A stretch of 64,000 nt of DNA from Amycolatopsis pretoriensis (GTDB taxonomy: Bacteria > Actinomycetota > Actinomycetes > Mycobacteriales > Pseudonocardiaceae): the NCBI RefSeq assembly GCF_900107925.1, contig NZ_FNUJ01000001.1:992001-1056000 (forward strand), in the 5' to 3' direction. Numbering within the stretch: the first letter of the stretch is position 1; every line of letters starts with the position of its first letter. Shown one piece after another: positions 12,385 through 20,157 of this stretch. A program made the translations under genes and the position numbers. The notes under the pieces are model-generated. The model worked only from the letters and a program-made list of their open reading frames with translations, was not told where the DNA came from and did no database searches.

Positions 12385-14763
12385 GTGACCGCCGAAGAAG
12401 AGACGCTGCCCGTGCTGGCACCGCCCGCCGAGGTGTCGGCCAACCTGGCCCGGCTCGCCGACACCGTCGCGCGCCTGCGCGGCGAGGTCGACCACGCGCA
12501 CGCCGTCGCCGACGGCCGCGCGCTGATCGAGCTCGCCAAGGGCGTCCTGATGGAACGCCTGCACTGCACACCCGCGGACGCCGCGCGGCAGCTGGATTCC
12601 CTCGCCGAGCGCGCGGGGCTGACGCCGCTGGAGTTCGCCGCGGACGTCGTCGGCGAGGCCGCCGAGGACCGGATCAGCGAGGTGACGCAGGAGTTCCTGG
12701 CCCGCGCCGAAGGCGAGGACTCCGTCGCGGTCCGCCTGCGCACCGCGGAAAGCGGCGTCCTGGCGGCGGGGGACACCCAGCGCGTCGCGGAGTCCATTTT
12801 GGAGCACGCGCTGCGGCCGCTCGGCGCGACGGCGGTCGCGGTGTGGCTCGCCGGGCCCGACGGGTCGATGACCCTCGCCGGTTCGGCGGGGTTCTCCGCC
12901 GAGGAAGCCGCGCGCTGGCGGTACGTCCCGCCCGGCGTCGCGACCCCCGCCCGCAGCGCGCTGATCGAGCGCGACACGGTCTGGTACCCGACCCTGGCCG
13001 GCGGCGGGCTGCCGTCGATCGGGCAGCACACCCTGGGCGAAGGCGGCCGGGTCGCGGTGCCCACCGGCACCGGTGGCCGGATCATCGGCGTCGTCGAGAT
13101 GTGCTGGCCCGAACCCCTGCCCGCCGAACCCGGGCGGCTGCGCCGTCAGCTGGAGGCGCTGGCCGAGCTGTGCGCGCACACGCTCGACACCTGGGACGGC
13201 GTGATCGCGCCGGTGGCGGCCGACGGTTCGGGCGACTTCCTCGGCGAGCTGGTGGACTTCGTCGACGGCCTGCACGACCCGGCGGTGCTGCTCTCGCCGT
13301 GCCTCGACGGCGGCCGGCTGAGCGACTTCCGGATCCACCACGCCAACGTCCGGTTCGCCGACCCCGGCGGGCGGCCCCGCAGCCGGATCGTCGGCACGCG
13401 GCTGCTGGAGACCTACCCGCTGGCCGCCGAGAAGAGCGGCCTGCTGGACATGATCCAGCGGGTCTACGCCACCGGCGAGCCGTTCCGCGCCGACAGCATG
13501 GCGATCACCACGCTGGTGGACAAGGTGCCGCTGACCGTGCTGACCGACATCAGCCTGACCCGGTTCGCCGGGAACGTGCTGCTGATCCTGCGCATCCAGG
13601 ACGACGCGGCGAAGCTGGCCGTGCTGCTGCAGCACGCCCAGCGCCTCGGCCGCATCGGCGGGTTCGAGGAGAACGTCGTGACCGGCGCGATCACCTGGAA
13701 CACCGAGCTGTTCGCGCTCTACGGCCTCCCCGCCACGGCGACGCCGCTGTCGCTGAACGAGCTGGCCGCGCACGCGCACACCGACGACGCGGAAGGGATC
13801 GGCCGGTTCCTGCGCGCGGTGCTGCACCACCGGCGCCCGTCGTCGACGGCGTTCCGGCTGCAGCGCTCCGACGGCGTCGCCCGGTACATCCGGGTGGTCG
13901 CCGAGCCGGTCGTGGACGGCCGCGGCGAGCTCGTCGCGGTCCGCGGGGCCTACCAGGACGTCTCGGCGCAGCACTGGACCGAGGTGGCGCTGGCGGCGAC
14001 GCGGGACCGGCTGGCCGAAACCGAGCAGCAGGCGATCGAGCGCAACCGGCTGGCGCTGCAGCTGCAGCACGCGATCATGCCGCCGGCGAAGGGCCCGATC
14101 GACATGCCGGGCCTGCGCGCGGCGGTCCGCTACCGGCCGGCCGAGAAGGAGCACCTGGTCGGCGGCGACTGGTACGACGCGGTGGCGCTGCCCACGGGTG
14201 AGGTCCTGCTGTGCGTCGGCGACGTCGCCGGGCACGGCATCGACGCGGCGACCGGCATGGTGAGCCTGCGCAACGCGCTGCGCGGCCTGGCGGCGACGGG
14301 CGCGGGTCCGGCGCAGCTGCTGACGTGGCTGAACCTGGTGGCCTACCACCTGACCGACCACGTCACGGCCACGGCGGTGGCGGCGGTGTACGACCCGGCG
14401 CACCGCAAGCTCCGCTGGGCCCGCGCGGGGCACCTGCCCCCGATCGTCCGCCACCGCGACGGCGGCGCGACGACGTTGCCGCTGATCCGGGGCTCGCTGC
14501 TGGGCGCGGTGCGGGACGTGGTGTACCAGGAGGAGGAGCTGCAGCTCGACGAGGGCGACATCCTGCTGATCTACACGGACGGGTTGATCGAGCGGCGGGA
14601 CCGCCCGGTCCAGGAGACGGTGGCCCGGCTGGTGACGCTGGTGAACGGCCACGACGGGGGGCTGGAGCACCAGCTGGACACGCTGCTGACGTACAGCACG
14701 GCCGACACGGACGACGACACGTGCGTGGTCGGCATCGAGGTCCGGACGACGCCGTCGCCCTGA
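12385..14763 (+). CDS. ANTAR-GAF-PAS-SpoIIE (PP2C) signalling phosphatase
   Basis: A 792-residue protein starting at GTG 12385, four bases after the kinase stop, so almost certainly cotranslated. Domains run in this order: an ANTAR-like RNA-binding region (about 40-95; ALIELAKGVLMERLHC), a GAF domain (about 125-270), a PAS-like segment (about 285-400), a second PAS (about 410-530; RIGGFEENVVTGAITWNTEL), a short coiled link, and a SpoIIE/PP2C phosphatase (about 550-790) with GGDWYDAV, VGDVAGHGIDAA and IYTDGLIERR metal-binding motifs. Such phosphatases typically dephosphorylate anti-sigma factor antagonists, or here possibly receivers. Pairing with the poly-HAMP kinase suggests a stress or osmotic partner-switch pathway; ANTAR suggests an additional RNA-level output. 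Confidence 0.85.
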   Translation: MTAEEETLPVLAPPAEVSANLARLADTVARLRGEVDHAHAVADGRALIELAKGVLMERLHCTPADAARQLDSLAERAGLTPLEFAADVVGEAAEDRISEVTQEFLARAEGEDSVAVRLRTAESGVLAAGDTQRVAESILEHALRPLGATAVAVWLAGPDGSMTLAGSAGFSAEEAARWRYVPPGVATPARSALIERDTVWYPTLAGGGLPSIGQHTLGEGGRVAVPTGTGGRIIGVVEMCWPEPLPAEPGRLRRQLEALAELCAHTLDTWDGVIAPVAADGSGDFLGELVDFVDGLHDPAVLLSPCLDGGRLSDFRIHHANVRFADPGGRPRSRIVGTRLLETYPLAAEKSGLLDMIQRVYATGEPFRADSMAITTLVDKVPLTVLTDISLTRFAGNVLLILRIQDDAAKLAVLLQHAQRLGRIGGFEENVVTGAITWNTELFALYGLPATATPLSLNELAAHAHTDDAEGIGRFLRAVLHHRRPSSTAFRLQRSDGVARYIRVVAEPVVDGRGELVAVRGAYQDVSAQHWTEVALAATRDRLAETEQQAIERNRLALQLQHAIMPPAKGPIDMPGLRAAVRYRPAEKEHLVGGDWYDAVALPTGEVLLCVGDVAGHGIDAATGMVSLRNALRGLAATGAGPAQLLTWLNLVAYHLTDHVTATAVAAVYDPAHRKLRWARAGHLPPIVRHRDGGATTLPLIRGSLLGAVRDVVYQEEELQLDEGDILLIYTDGLIERRDRPVQETVARLVTLVNGHDGGLEHQLDTLLTYSTADTDDDTCVVGIEVRTTPSP

Positions 14764-14791
14764 GGCGGAGCTTTCACGTGAAAGCTCCGCC
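14764..14791. terminator. 28-bp palindrome A with parS-like core
   Basis: A perfect palindrome with outer arm GGCGGAG and centre CTTTCACGTGAAAG, lying one base after the phosphatase stop. It could fold as a bidirectional terminator between convergent genes. The inner TTTCACGTGAAA equals the core of the ParB site parS, with the outermost pair changed. Confidence 0.55.
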
Positions 14792-14817
14792 CTCGCGGGC
14801 GGGGAGCGGCGCCTGCG

Positions 14818-14845
14818 GGCGGCACTTTCACGTGAAAGTGCCGCC
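14818..14845. terminator. 28-bp palindrome B with parS-like core
   Basis: A second perfect palindrome (outer arm GGCGGCA, same 14-bp centre CTTTCACGTGAAAG) centred 54 bp after palindrome A and 15 bp before the end of the antiporter gene. Bidirectional terminator, dispersed repeat or weak ParB site are the options. Confidence 0.55.
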
Positions 14846-14859
14846 GGGTGAGGCGCGGC

Positions 14860-15954
14860 TCAAGGGTTGACGGCCAGCACCAGGAACCCGGCCAGCAGCA
14901 CCAGGTGCACGCCGCCCTGCAGGCGCGTCGCCCGGCCGGGGACCACCGTCAGCACGCTCACCACGACCGTCAGCGCCAGCAGGACGATCTGCGTCGACCC
15001 CAGGCCGAGCAGCAGCTGGACCGGCAGCCAGATCGACGCCAGCGCGATCGCCGGGATCGTCAGGCCGATGCTCGCGATCGCCGAGCCGTAGGCCAGGTTG
15101 AGGCTGATCTGCATCCGGTCGCGCTGGGCCGCGCGCGTCGCGGCCAGGGTCTCGGGCAGCAGCACCAGCAACGCGATCACGACACCCACGAACGACTGCG
15201 GGAACCCGGCCGCACGCACGCCCGCCTCGATCGCCGGGGACTCCACCTTCGCCAGCCCGACCACCGCGACCAGCGCCACCAGCAGCAGCGCGAGGCTGCT
15301 CAGCGCCGCCCGGTTCGACGGCGGTTCCGCGTGGTCGTCCTCCTTGACCTCGCCGTCGGCGGCCACCGGGAGGAAGAAGTCGCGGTGGCGCACGGTCTGC
15401 GTCAGCACGAACGTCCCGTACAGCGCCAGGGACGCGAGCGCGGCGAACGTCAGCTGCGCCGGCGAGAACGCCGGGCCCGGCGTGCTGGAGGTGAACGTCG
15501 GCAGCACCAGGCTCAGCGACGCCAGCGTCGCGACCGTGGCCAGCGCGGCCCCGCTGCCCTCGGGGTTGAACAGTGTCGAGCCGTAGCGCCGCGCGCCGAC
15601 GAGCAGGGAGATGCCGACGATGCCGTTGGTCGTGATCATCACCGCGGCGAACACCGTGTCGCGCGCGAGCGAGCCGGCCTCGGGGCCGCCGGAGACCATC
15701 ATCGTGACGATCAGCGCGACCTCGATGACGGTGACCGCGACCGCGAGCACCAGCGACCCGAACGGCTCGCCGACCCGGTGCGCGACGACCTCCGCGTGGT
15801 GGACCGCCGCCAGCACGGTCGCGCCCAGGGCGATCGCGACGACCGCGACGAACACCGGGCCGAGATCGCGGCCCCAGGCCAGCGCGAGCACGACGATCCC
15901 GAGCACCGGCGTGACGGAGGTCCAGGACGTCAGGAAGGATCTCAGCGCGGCCAT
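14860..15954 (-). CDS. Ca2+/H+ (cation/proton) antiporter, ChaA-like
   Basis: A 364-residue integral membrane protein with about eleven hydrophobic segments in two homologous halves, as in the CaCA superfamily. The first half contains the acidic transport motif VTVIEVALIVTMMV followed by TTNGIVGISLL; the second contains VVIALLVLLPETLAATRAA. These paired Glu-containing repeats form the cation site. A charged cytoplasmic loop (GEVKEDDHAEPP) joins the halves. The start ATG 15954 opens directly into a membrane segment. It exports Ca2+ or Na+/K+ against protons at the cytoplasmic membrane. It converges with the phosphatase gene across two palindromes. Confidence 0.88.
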   Translation of the reverse strand: MAALRSFLTSWTSVTPVLGIVVLALAWGRDLGPVFVAVVAIALGATVLAAVHHAEVVAHRVGEPFGSLVLAVAVTVIEVALIVTMMVSGGPEAGSLARDTVFAAVMITTNGIVGISLLVGARRYGSTLFNPEGSGAALATVATLASLSLVLPTFTSSTPGPAFSPAQLTFAALASLALYGTFVLTQTVRHRDFFLPVAADGEVKEDDHAEPPSNRAALSSLALLLVALVAVVGLAKVESPAIEAGVRAAGFPQSFVGVVIALLVLLPETLAATRAAQRDRMQISLNLAYGSAIASIGLTIPAIALASIWLPVQLLLGLGSTQIVLLALTVVVSVLTVVPGRATRLQGGVHLVLLAGFLVLAVNP

Positions 15955-16005
15955 GTCACCACCCTGTCACACCCACGCGGAAACCGCCTGGTCCTACGGT
16001 GGTTC

Positions 16006-16899
16006 TCACATCGTCCCTTGTGGACGGTCGAGGTCGGCGGCGAGGACGTGCTGCCGGAAGGTTTCGCTGAGCGGCGGGAGAGTCCGCCCGGCCGCCCACG
16101 CCAGCCCGATGTCGCGGGCAGCGTCCACATCGGTCAGTGCGAGGTGCGGCGCCGGGAACGTCGCGGTGTGCGGCAGCGGCAGCACCGACACGCCGAGCCC
16201 GGCGGTCACGAGCCCGCGCAGCGTCTCGACTTCGTCGCCCTCGAACCCGATCCGCGGCGCGAACCCGGCTTCGGCGCACAGCCGCTCGGTCGTCTCGCGC
16301 AGGGCGTAGCCGGGGCGCAGGAGGATGAACGTCTCGTCCGCGAGGTCGGCGAGGCGGACGCGGCGGCGGCCGGCGAGCCGGTGGTGCGGCGGGACCGCGA
16401 GCCGCAGCGGCTCGACGAGCAGGCGCTCCCAGCGCAGCTGCGCGTGCCCCGGGTCGCCGCTGGTGATGACGAGGTCCGCGGTGCCGTCGAGCAGTTCGGT
16501 CTCGAGGCCGGCTTCGCCGTGCTGCCGCAGTTCGAAGCGGGCGCCGGCGTGCTCGCGCAGGAAGCTGCGCAGCACCGACGGGACCAGCCAGGTGCCGAAC
16601 GTGTGCAGGAACGCCAGCGGGACCACGCCGGTGCCCGGGTCGACGATCTCCGCGACCTCGCGCAGGCCCTGGTCCAGCTGGTCGAGCACGGCCTCGACGT
16701 GCCGCCGGAACGCGTGCCCGGCCGGGGTCAGCCGCAGCACCCGCCCCGACCGGCGGAACAGCTCGGCGCCGGCGTCGTGCTCCAGCCGCCGCAGGGCCCG
16801 CGAGAGCGCGGGCTGGGTGAGGTGCCCCCGCGCGGCGGTCTCCGTGACCGTGGCGCCGCCGGCGACCTCGCGGAACAGGCGCAGCGTCTGGACGTCCAT
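16006..16899 (-). CDS. LysR-family transcriptional regulator
   Basis: A 297-residue LysR regulator. ATG 16899 (MDVQTLRLFREV) is chosen because the DNA-binding domain begins there and GAAAG lies just upstream; an in-frame TTG at 16926 is less likely. The winged HTH spans about residues 1-60 (ATVTETAARGHLTQPALSRALRRLE), followed by a linker helix and a periplasmic-binding-like effector domain to the C-terminus. It is divergent from the pyruvate dehydrogenase (quinone) gene across 70 bp, the classical arrangement for LysR control of the neighbour. An inverted repeat CCAAT-N5-ATTGG lies in that gap. The effector is unknown. Confidence 0.88.
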   Translation of the reverse strand: MDVQTLRLFREVAGGATVTETAARGHLTQPALSRALRRLEHDAGAELFRRSGRVLRLTPAGHAFRRHVEAVLDQLDQGLREVAEIVDPGTGVVPLAFLHTFGTWLVPSVLRSFLREHAGARFELRQHGEAGLETELLDGTADLVITSGDPGHAQLRWERLLVEPLRLAVPPHHRLAGRRRVRLADLADETFILLRPGYALRETTERLCAEAGFAPRIGFEGDEVETLRGLVTAGLGVSVLPLPHTATFPAPHLALTDVDAARDIGLAWAAGRTLPPLSETFRQHVLAADLDRPQGTM

Positions 16900-16922
16900 G
16901 CTTTCAGTGTATGGATTTTCAG

Positions 16923-16937
16923 CCAATCAGGCATTGG
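16923..16937. promoter_or_regulatory. CCAAT-N5-ATTGG candidate LysR site
   Basis: A 15-bp inverted repeat with 5-bp arms lies between the divergent LysR and poxB genes, 33 bp before the poxB start and 24 bp before lysR. Position and symmetry fit a LysR recognition site. Confidence 0.4.
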
Positions 16938-16969
16938 ACGCATCGGTCGCGACGGGCCACGCTGGAGGC

Positions 16970-18703
16970 ATGGCAACCGTGGCGGAACAACTGGTCAGGA
17001 CCCTGCGCGACGCGGGTGTCGAACGCATCTACGGCATCGTCGGCGACAGCCTCAACCCGATCGTCGACGCGGTCCGCCGTACCGACGGCATCGAGTGGGT
17101 GCACGTCCGGCACGAAGAGACCGCCGCCTTCGCCGCGGCGGCCGAAGCCCAGGTCACCGGCAAGCTCGCGGTGTGCGCGGGCAGCTGCGGGCCGGGCAAC
17201 CTGCACCTGATCAACGGCCTGTTCGACGCCCACCGCTCCGGCGCGCCGGTGCTCGCGATCGCGTCGCACATCCCGTCCAACCAGATCGGCACCGGCTTCT
17301 TCCAGGAGACCCACCCGGACCGGCTCTTCGCCGAGTGCAGCCACTTCAGCGAGGTCGTGGCGGACCCGGCGCAGCTGCCGCGGCTGCTGCGCATTGCCAC
17401 GCAGGCCGCCGTCGGCAAGGGCGGCGTCGCCGTGCTGACCATCCCGGGCGACCTCGCCGACCGCAAGGCCACCGGCCCGCTGACCGAGCGCCTCCCGCTG
17501 GTCACGCCGTCGCCCGCGGTGCCGTCGCCGGAGACCGTCCAGGAGCTCGCGGACCTGCTGAACTCGGGCGAGAAGGTGATGCTGTTCGCCGGCGCGGGCG
17601 TCCGCGGCGCGCACGACGAAGTCATGGCGCTGGCGGAGAAGCTCGCCGCGCCGGTCGGGCACTCGCTCGGCGGCAAGGAGTGGATCCAGTTCGACAACCC
17701 GTTCGACGTCGGCATGAGCGGCCTGCTCGGCTACGGCGCCTGCTACGACGCCATGCACGAGGCCGACCGGATCGTGTTGCTGGGCACCGACTTCCCGTAC
17801 GACAACTTCCTCCCGCAGGCCCGCACGATCCAGCTCGACCACGACGCCTCGCGCCTCGGCCGGCGCACGCCGCTGGACCTGGCGGTGCACGGCGACGTGC
17901 GCGAGACGCTGCGTGCGCTGCTCCCGCTGCTGCGTCCCCGCACCGACCGCGCGTTCCTCGGCCGGATGCTGCGCGAGCACGTGCGGAAGCTGGAAAAGGT
18001 CGTCGGCGCGTACACCGGCAAGATCGAGCAGCGCCGGCCGATCCACCCGGAGTACGTCGCCTCGGTGCTCGACGAAGTCGCCGCCGACGACGCGGTGTTC
18101 ACGGTCGACACGGGTATGGGCAACGTCTGGGCGGCGCGCTACCTGACCCCGAACGGCCGCCGCCGCGTGCTCGGCTCGTTCCGACACGGCAGCATGGCGA
18201 ACGCGCTGCCGCACGCGATCGGCGCGCAGCTTTCGCAGCCGGGGCGCCAGGTCGTGTCCCTCTCGGGTGACGGCGGGCTCGCGATGCTGATGGGCGACCT
18301 GCTGACGCTGCCGGCCTACGACGTCCCGGTGAAGGTGGTGGTGTTCAACAACGCCACGCTGGGCATGGTGAAGCTGGAGATGCTCGTCGACGGCCTCCCG
18401 GACTTCGGCACCGACCACGCGCCGGTGAACTTCGCGGCGATCGCGGCGGCGTGCGGGGTGTTCTCGGTGCGGGTCGAGGACCCGGCGGACGTGCGCGGCG
18501 CGCTGGAGAAGGCCTTCGCCCACCCGGGCCCGGCGGTGGTCGAGGTGGTCACCGACCCGAACGCGCTGTCGATCCCGCCGCGGATCACCGGCGAGATGGT
18601 CCGCGGGTTCGCGTTGGGCGCGACGAAGACGGTGCTCAACGGCGGCGTCGGCAAGATGGTCGACCTGGCGCGCGCCAACCTGCGCAACGCGCCACGTCCC
18701 TAG
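16970..18703 (+). CDS. poxB: Pyruvate dehydrogenase (quinone) / pyruvate oxidase
   Basis: A 577-residue thiamine-diphosphate enzyme. The start ATG 16970 has GGAGG close upstream and begins the family homology (MATVAEQLVRTLRDAG). The domain order is Pyr (activating Glu in HVRHEETAAFAAAAEAQ, about residue 47), a central FAD-type domain (about 190-330), and PP (about 360-530) with GDGGLAMLMGDLLTLPAYDVPVKVVVFNN; the GDG...NN stretch binds ThDP-Mg2+. The C-terminal extension resembles the membrane-binding tail of PoxB. The reaction is oxidative decarboxylation of pyruvate to acetate and CO2 with electrons passed to quinone. The divergent LysR is the probable regulator. Its stop is shared through CTAG with the convergent MftB-like gene. 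Confidence 0.88.
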   Translation: MATVAEQLVRTLRDAGVERIYGIVGDSLNPIVDAVRRTDGIEWVHVRHEETAAFAAAAEAQVTGKLAVCAGSCGPGNLHLINGLFDAHRSGAPVLAIASHIPSNQIGTGFFQETHPDRLFAECSHFSEVVADPAQLPRLLRIATQAAVGKGGVAVLTIPGDLADRKATGPLTERLPLVTPSPAVPSPETVQELADLLNSGEKVMLFAGAGVRGAHDEVMALAEKLAAPVGHSLGGKEWIQFDNPFDVGMSGLLGYGACYDAMHEADRIVLLGTDFPYDNFLPQARTIQLDHDASRLGRRTPLDLAVHGDVRETLRALLPLLRPRTDRAFLGRMLREHVRKLEKVVGAYTGKIEQRRPIHPEYVASVLDEVAADDAVFTVDTGMGNVWAARYLTPNGRRRVLGSFRHGSMANALPHAIGAQLSQPGRQVVSLSGDGGLAMLMGDLLTLPAYDVPVKVVVFNNATLGMVKLEMLVDGLPDFGTDHAPVNFAAIAAACGVFSVRVEDPADVRGALEKAFAHPGPAVVEVVTDPNALSIPPRITGEMVRGFALGATKTVLNGGVGKMVDLARANLRNAPRP

Positions 18704-18957
18704 GGATCGACGACGATCACCCCGGTGGCGGCGAGGTGCTCCAGCGCCGCCACCACCCGGGCCCGGCTCGTCCCGCCGAGGTCCGCGGCGTCCAGTGCGT
18801 CGCGGACCGAGGCGTGCATGACCAGCGCGCGGACGAGCCGGACCACGTCCGGCGTACCGAGTGAACACCGCTCCCGATGCTCGCAGCTGTGCGACAGCAC
18901 ATCGAGAGCGGCGCGCGGGTTCAGCCGGTACGCCGCGTCGAGGTCCACTGTGGACAC
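18700..18957 (-). CDS. MftB/PqqD-like small protein
   Basis: An 85-residue protein starting at GTG 18957, three bases after the stop of the alcohol dehydrogenase, so translation is coupled. It resembles the mycofactocin chaperone MftB: the opening DLDAAYRLNPRAAL matches the MftB start pattern, the middle VVRLVRALVMHASVRDAL matches its second helix, and the end ALEHLAATGVIVV matches its last helix. The usual aromatic LLYHFGTRKL segment is replaced by a His/Cys-containing LSHSCEHRERC. MftB binds the MftA peptide for the radical SAM enzyme MftC; no MftA or MftC gene is in this window. It may be a diverged partner of the nicotinoprotein. Assigned by pattern memory, so moderate certainty. Confidence 0.55.
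   Translation of the reverse strand: MSTVDLDAAYRLNPRAALDVLSHSCEHRERCSLGTPDVVRLVRALVMHASVRDALDAADLGGTSRARVVAALEHLAATGVIVVDP
18943..18955. repeat. GTCCACTGTGGAC element
   Basis: The 13-bp element falls on codons 1-5 of the MftB-like gene and forces a rare ACA threonine codon. Confidence 0.5.
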
Positions 18958-18960
18958 GGT

Positions 18961-20076
18961 TCAGCCGTGGACGATGACGCCGCGGATGTTCTTGCCGTCG
19001 CGCAGGTCCTGGTACCCCTCGTTGACCTGCTCGAGGGAGTACTTGCGGGTCACCAGCTCGTCGAGCTTCAGCTGCCCGGCGTCGTAGAGGCGCAGCAGCC
19101 GGACGATGTCGTACTGCGGGTTCGCCGAGCCGAACAGCGTGCCCTTGATCGTCTTCTCGAACAGCGTCAGCACGCCGCCGGAGACGTGCACGGTGAGCTT
19201 TTCGGGGTTGGCGAGGCCGGTGATGACGACCGTGCCGCCCTTGCCGACGACGTTGAACGCTTCGCTGACGACGTCTTCGTCGACCGTCCCGACGGTGATC
19301 AGTGCCTGGTCGGCCAGCTGGCCCCAGGTGAGCTCGTTGACCTTCTCGGCGGCTTCGGCCGCGGTGGCGAAGGCATGGGTGGCGCCGAACTTGAGCGCGG
19401 CCTCCCGCTTGAACTCGACCGGATCGACCGCGATGACGTACTTCGCGCCGGCGTGCTTCGCGCCCTGCACGGCGTTGATCCCGATGCCGCCGATGCCGTA
19501 GACGACGGTGGTGTCCCCGGCCCGGACGCCGCCGGCGTAGTTGGCGGTGGCCCACCCGGTCGGCACACCGCAGCCGACCAGGACGGCGGTTTCCAGCGGC
19601 AGCCAGTCGTCGACCTTCACGACGGAGTGCTGCGAAATGGTGGCGCGCTCGGAGAACGTGCCGAGCATGCACATCGCGCCGAAGTCCTGCCCGCCGCCGT
19701 GGAAGCGGAAGGTGCCGTCCGGCAGGTGGCCCTCGAGGATGGTGGCGCCCATGTCGCAGAGGTTCTGGCGCCCGGTCGAGCAGTAGCGGCAGGTGCCGCA
19801 GTTCGGGATGAAGCTGCAGACGACGTGGTCGCCCGGCTGCACCTTGGTGACGCCCGCGCCGACCTCCTCGACGATCCCGGCGCCTTCGTGGCCGCCGATG
19901 ATCGGGAAGCGCGGCACGAGGTCGTTGTCGATGAGGTGCAGGTCCGAGTGGCACAACCCGGCGGCGGTGTACTTGATGAGCACCTCGCCGGGGCCCGGGC
20001 CGTCGAGGTCCAGCTCCATGATCTCGAACGGCTTACCGGCATCGAACAGTACGGCTGCCTTGGTCTTCACGGCCAT
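18961..20076 (-). CDS. NDMA-dependent (nicotinoprotein) alcohol dehydrogenase
   Basis: A 371-residue zinc-dependent medium-chain dehydrogenase. ATG 20076 (MAVKTKAAVLF) follows GGAGGAG almost directly. Catalytic zinc ligands appear in GLCHSDLH and GGHEGAG. Four structural-zinc cysteines lie in CGTCRYC and the later NLC. VYGIGGIGINAVQGAKHAGAKYVIAVD is the nucleotide-binding fold. Similarity to the NDMA-dependent class, in which NAD(H) stays bound and is regenerated by an external carrier (mycofactocin in actinobacteria), is the basis for the name. It lies between an AcoR-like activator upstream and an MftB-like gene downstream, both codirectional, which supports a carrier-dependent alcohol oxidation. 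Confidence 0.85.
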   Translation of the reverse strand: MAVKTKAAVLFDAGKPFEIMELDLDGPGPGEVLIKYTAAGLCHSDLHLIDNDLVPRFPIIGGHEGAGIVEEVGAGVTKVQPGDHVVCSFIPNCGTCRYCSTGRQNLCDMGATILEGHLPDGTFRFHGGGQDFGAMCMLGTFSERATISQHSVVKVDDWLPLETAVLVGCGVPTGWATANYAGGVRAGDTTVVYGIGGIGINAVQGAKHAGAKYVIAVDPVEFKREAALKFGATHAFATAAEAAEKVNELTWGQLADQALITVGTVDEDVVSEAFNVVGKGGTVVITGLANPEKLTVHVSGGVLTLFEKTIKGTLFGSANPQYDIVRLLRLYDAGQLKLDELVTRKYSLEQVNEGYQDLRDGKNIRGVIVHG

Positions 20077-20133
20077 CTCCTCCACGTGCGGCGGTGGTGA
20101 CCTCGATTGTGTGCAGCCGCCGGTTCCGTGAAG

Positions 20134-20150
20134 TGTCCGAATCCCGGACA
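20134..20150. promoter_or_regulatory. TGTCCG-N5-CGGACA inverted repeat
   Basis: A perfect 6-bp inverted repeat in the 81-bp gap between the activator gene and the alcohol dehydrogenase, 58 bp upstream of the latter's start. It is a likely binding site for the Fis-type HTH of the adjacent AcoR-like activator. Confidence 0.5.
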
Positions 20151-20157
20151 GTCGAGG

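Noticed and set aside
14764..14845. parS cluster marking a replication origin
   Set aside because: The outermost consensus pair is altered and no parAB, dnaA, dnaN or gyr genes are near.
14848..18270. A 1140-residue plus-strand open frame across the antiporter, LysR and poxB
   Set aside because: Arg/Gln/Ala-rich composition, no motif, and recognised genes occupy the same DNA.
18700..20076. A full mycofactocin biosynthesis cluster
   Set aside because: No MftA peptide, radical SAM MftC, MftD, MftE or MftF gene is visible; only an MftB-like protein is present.
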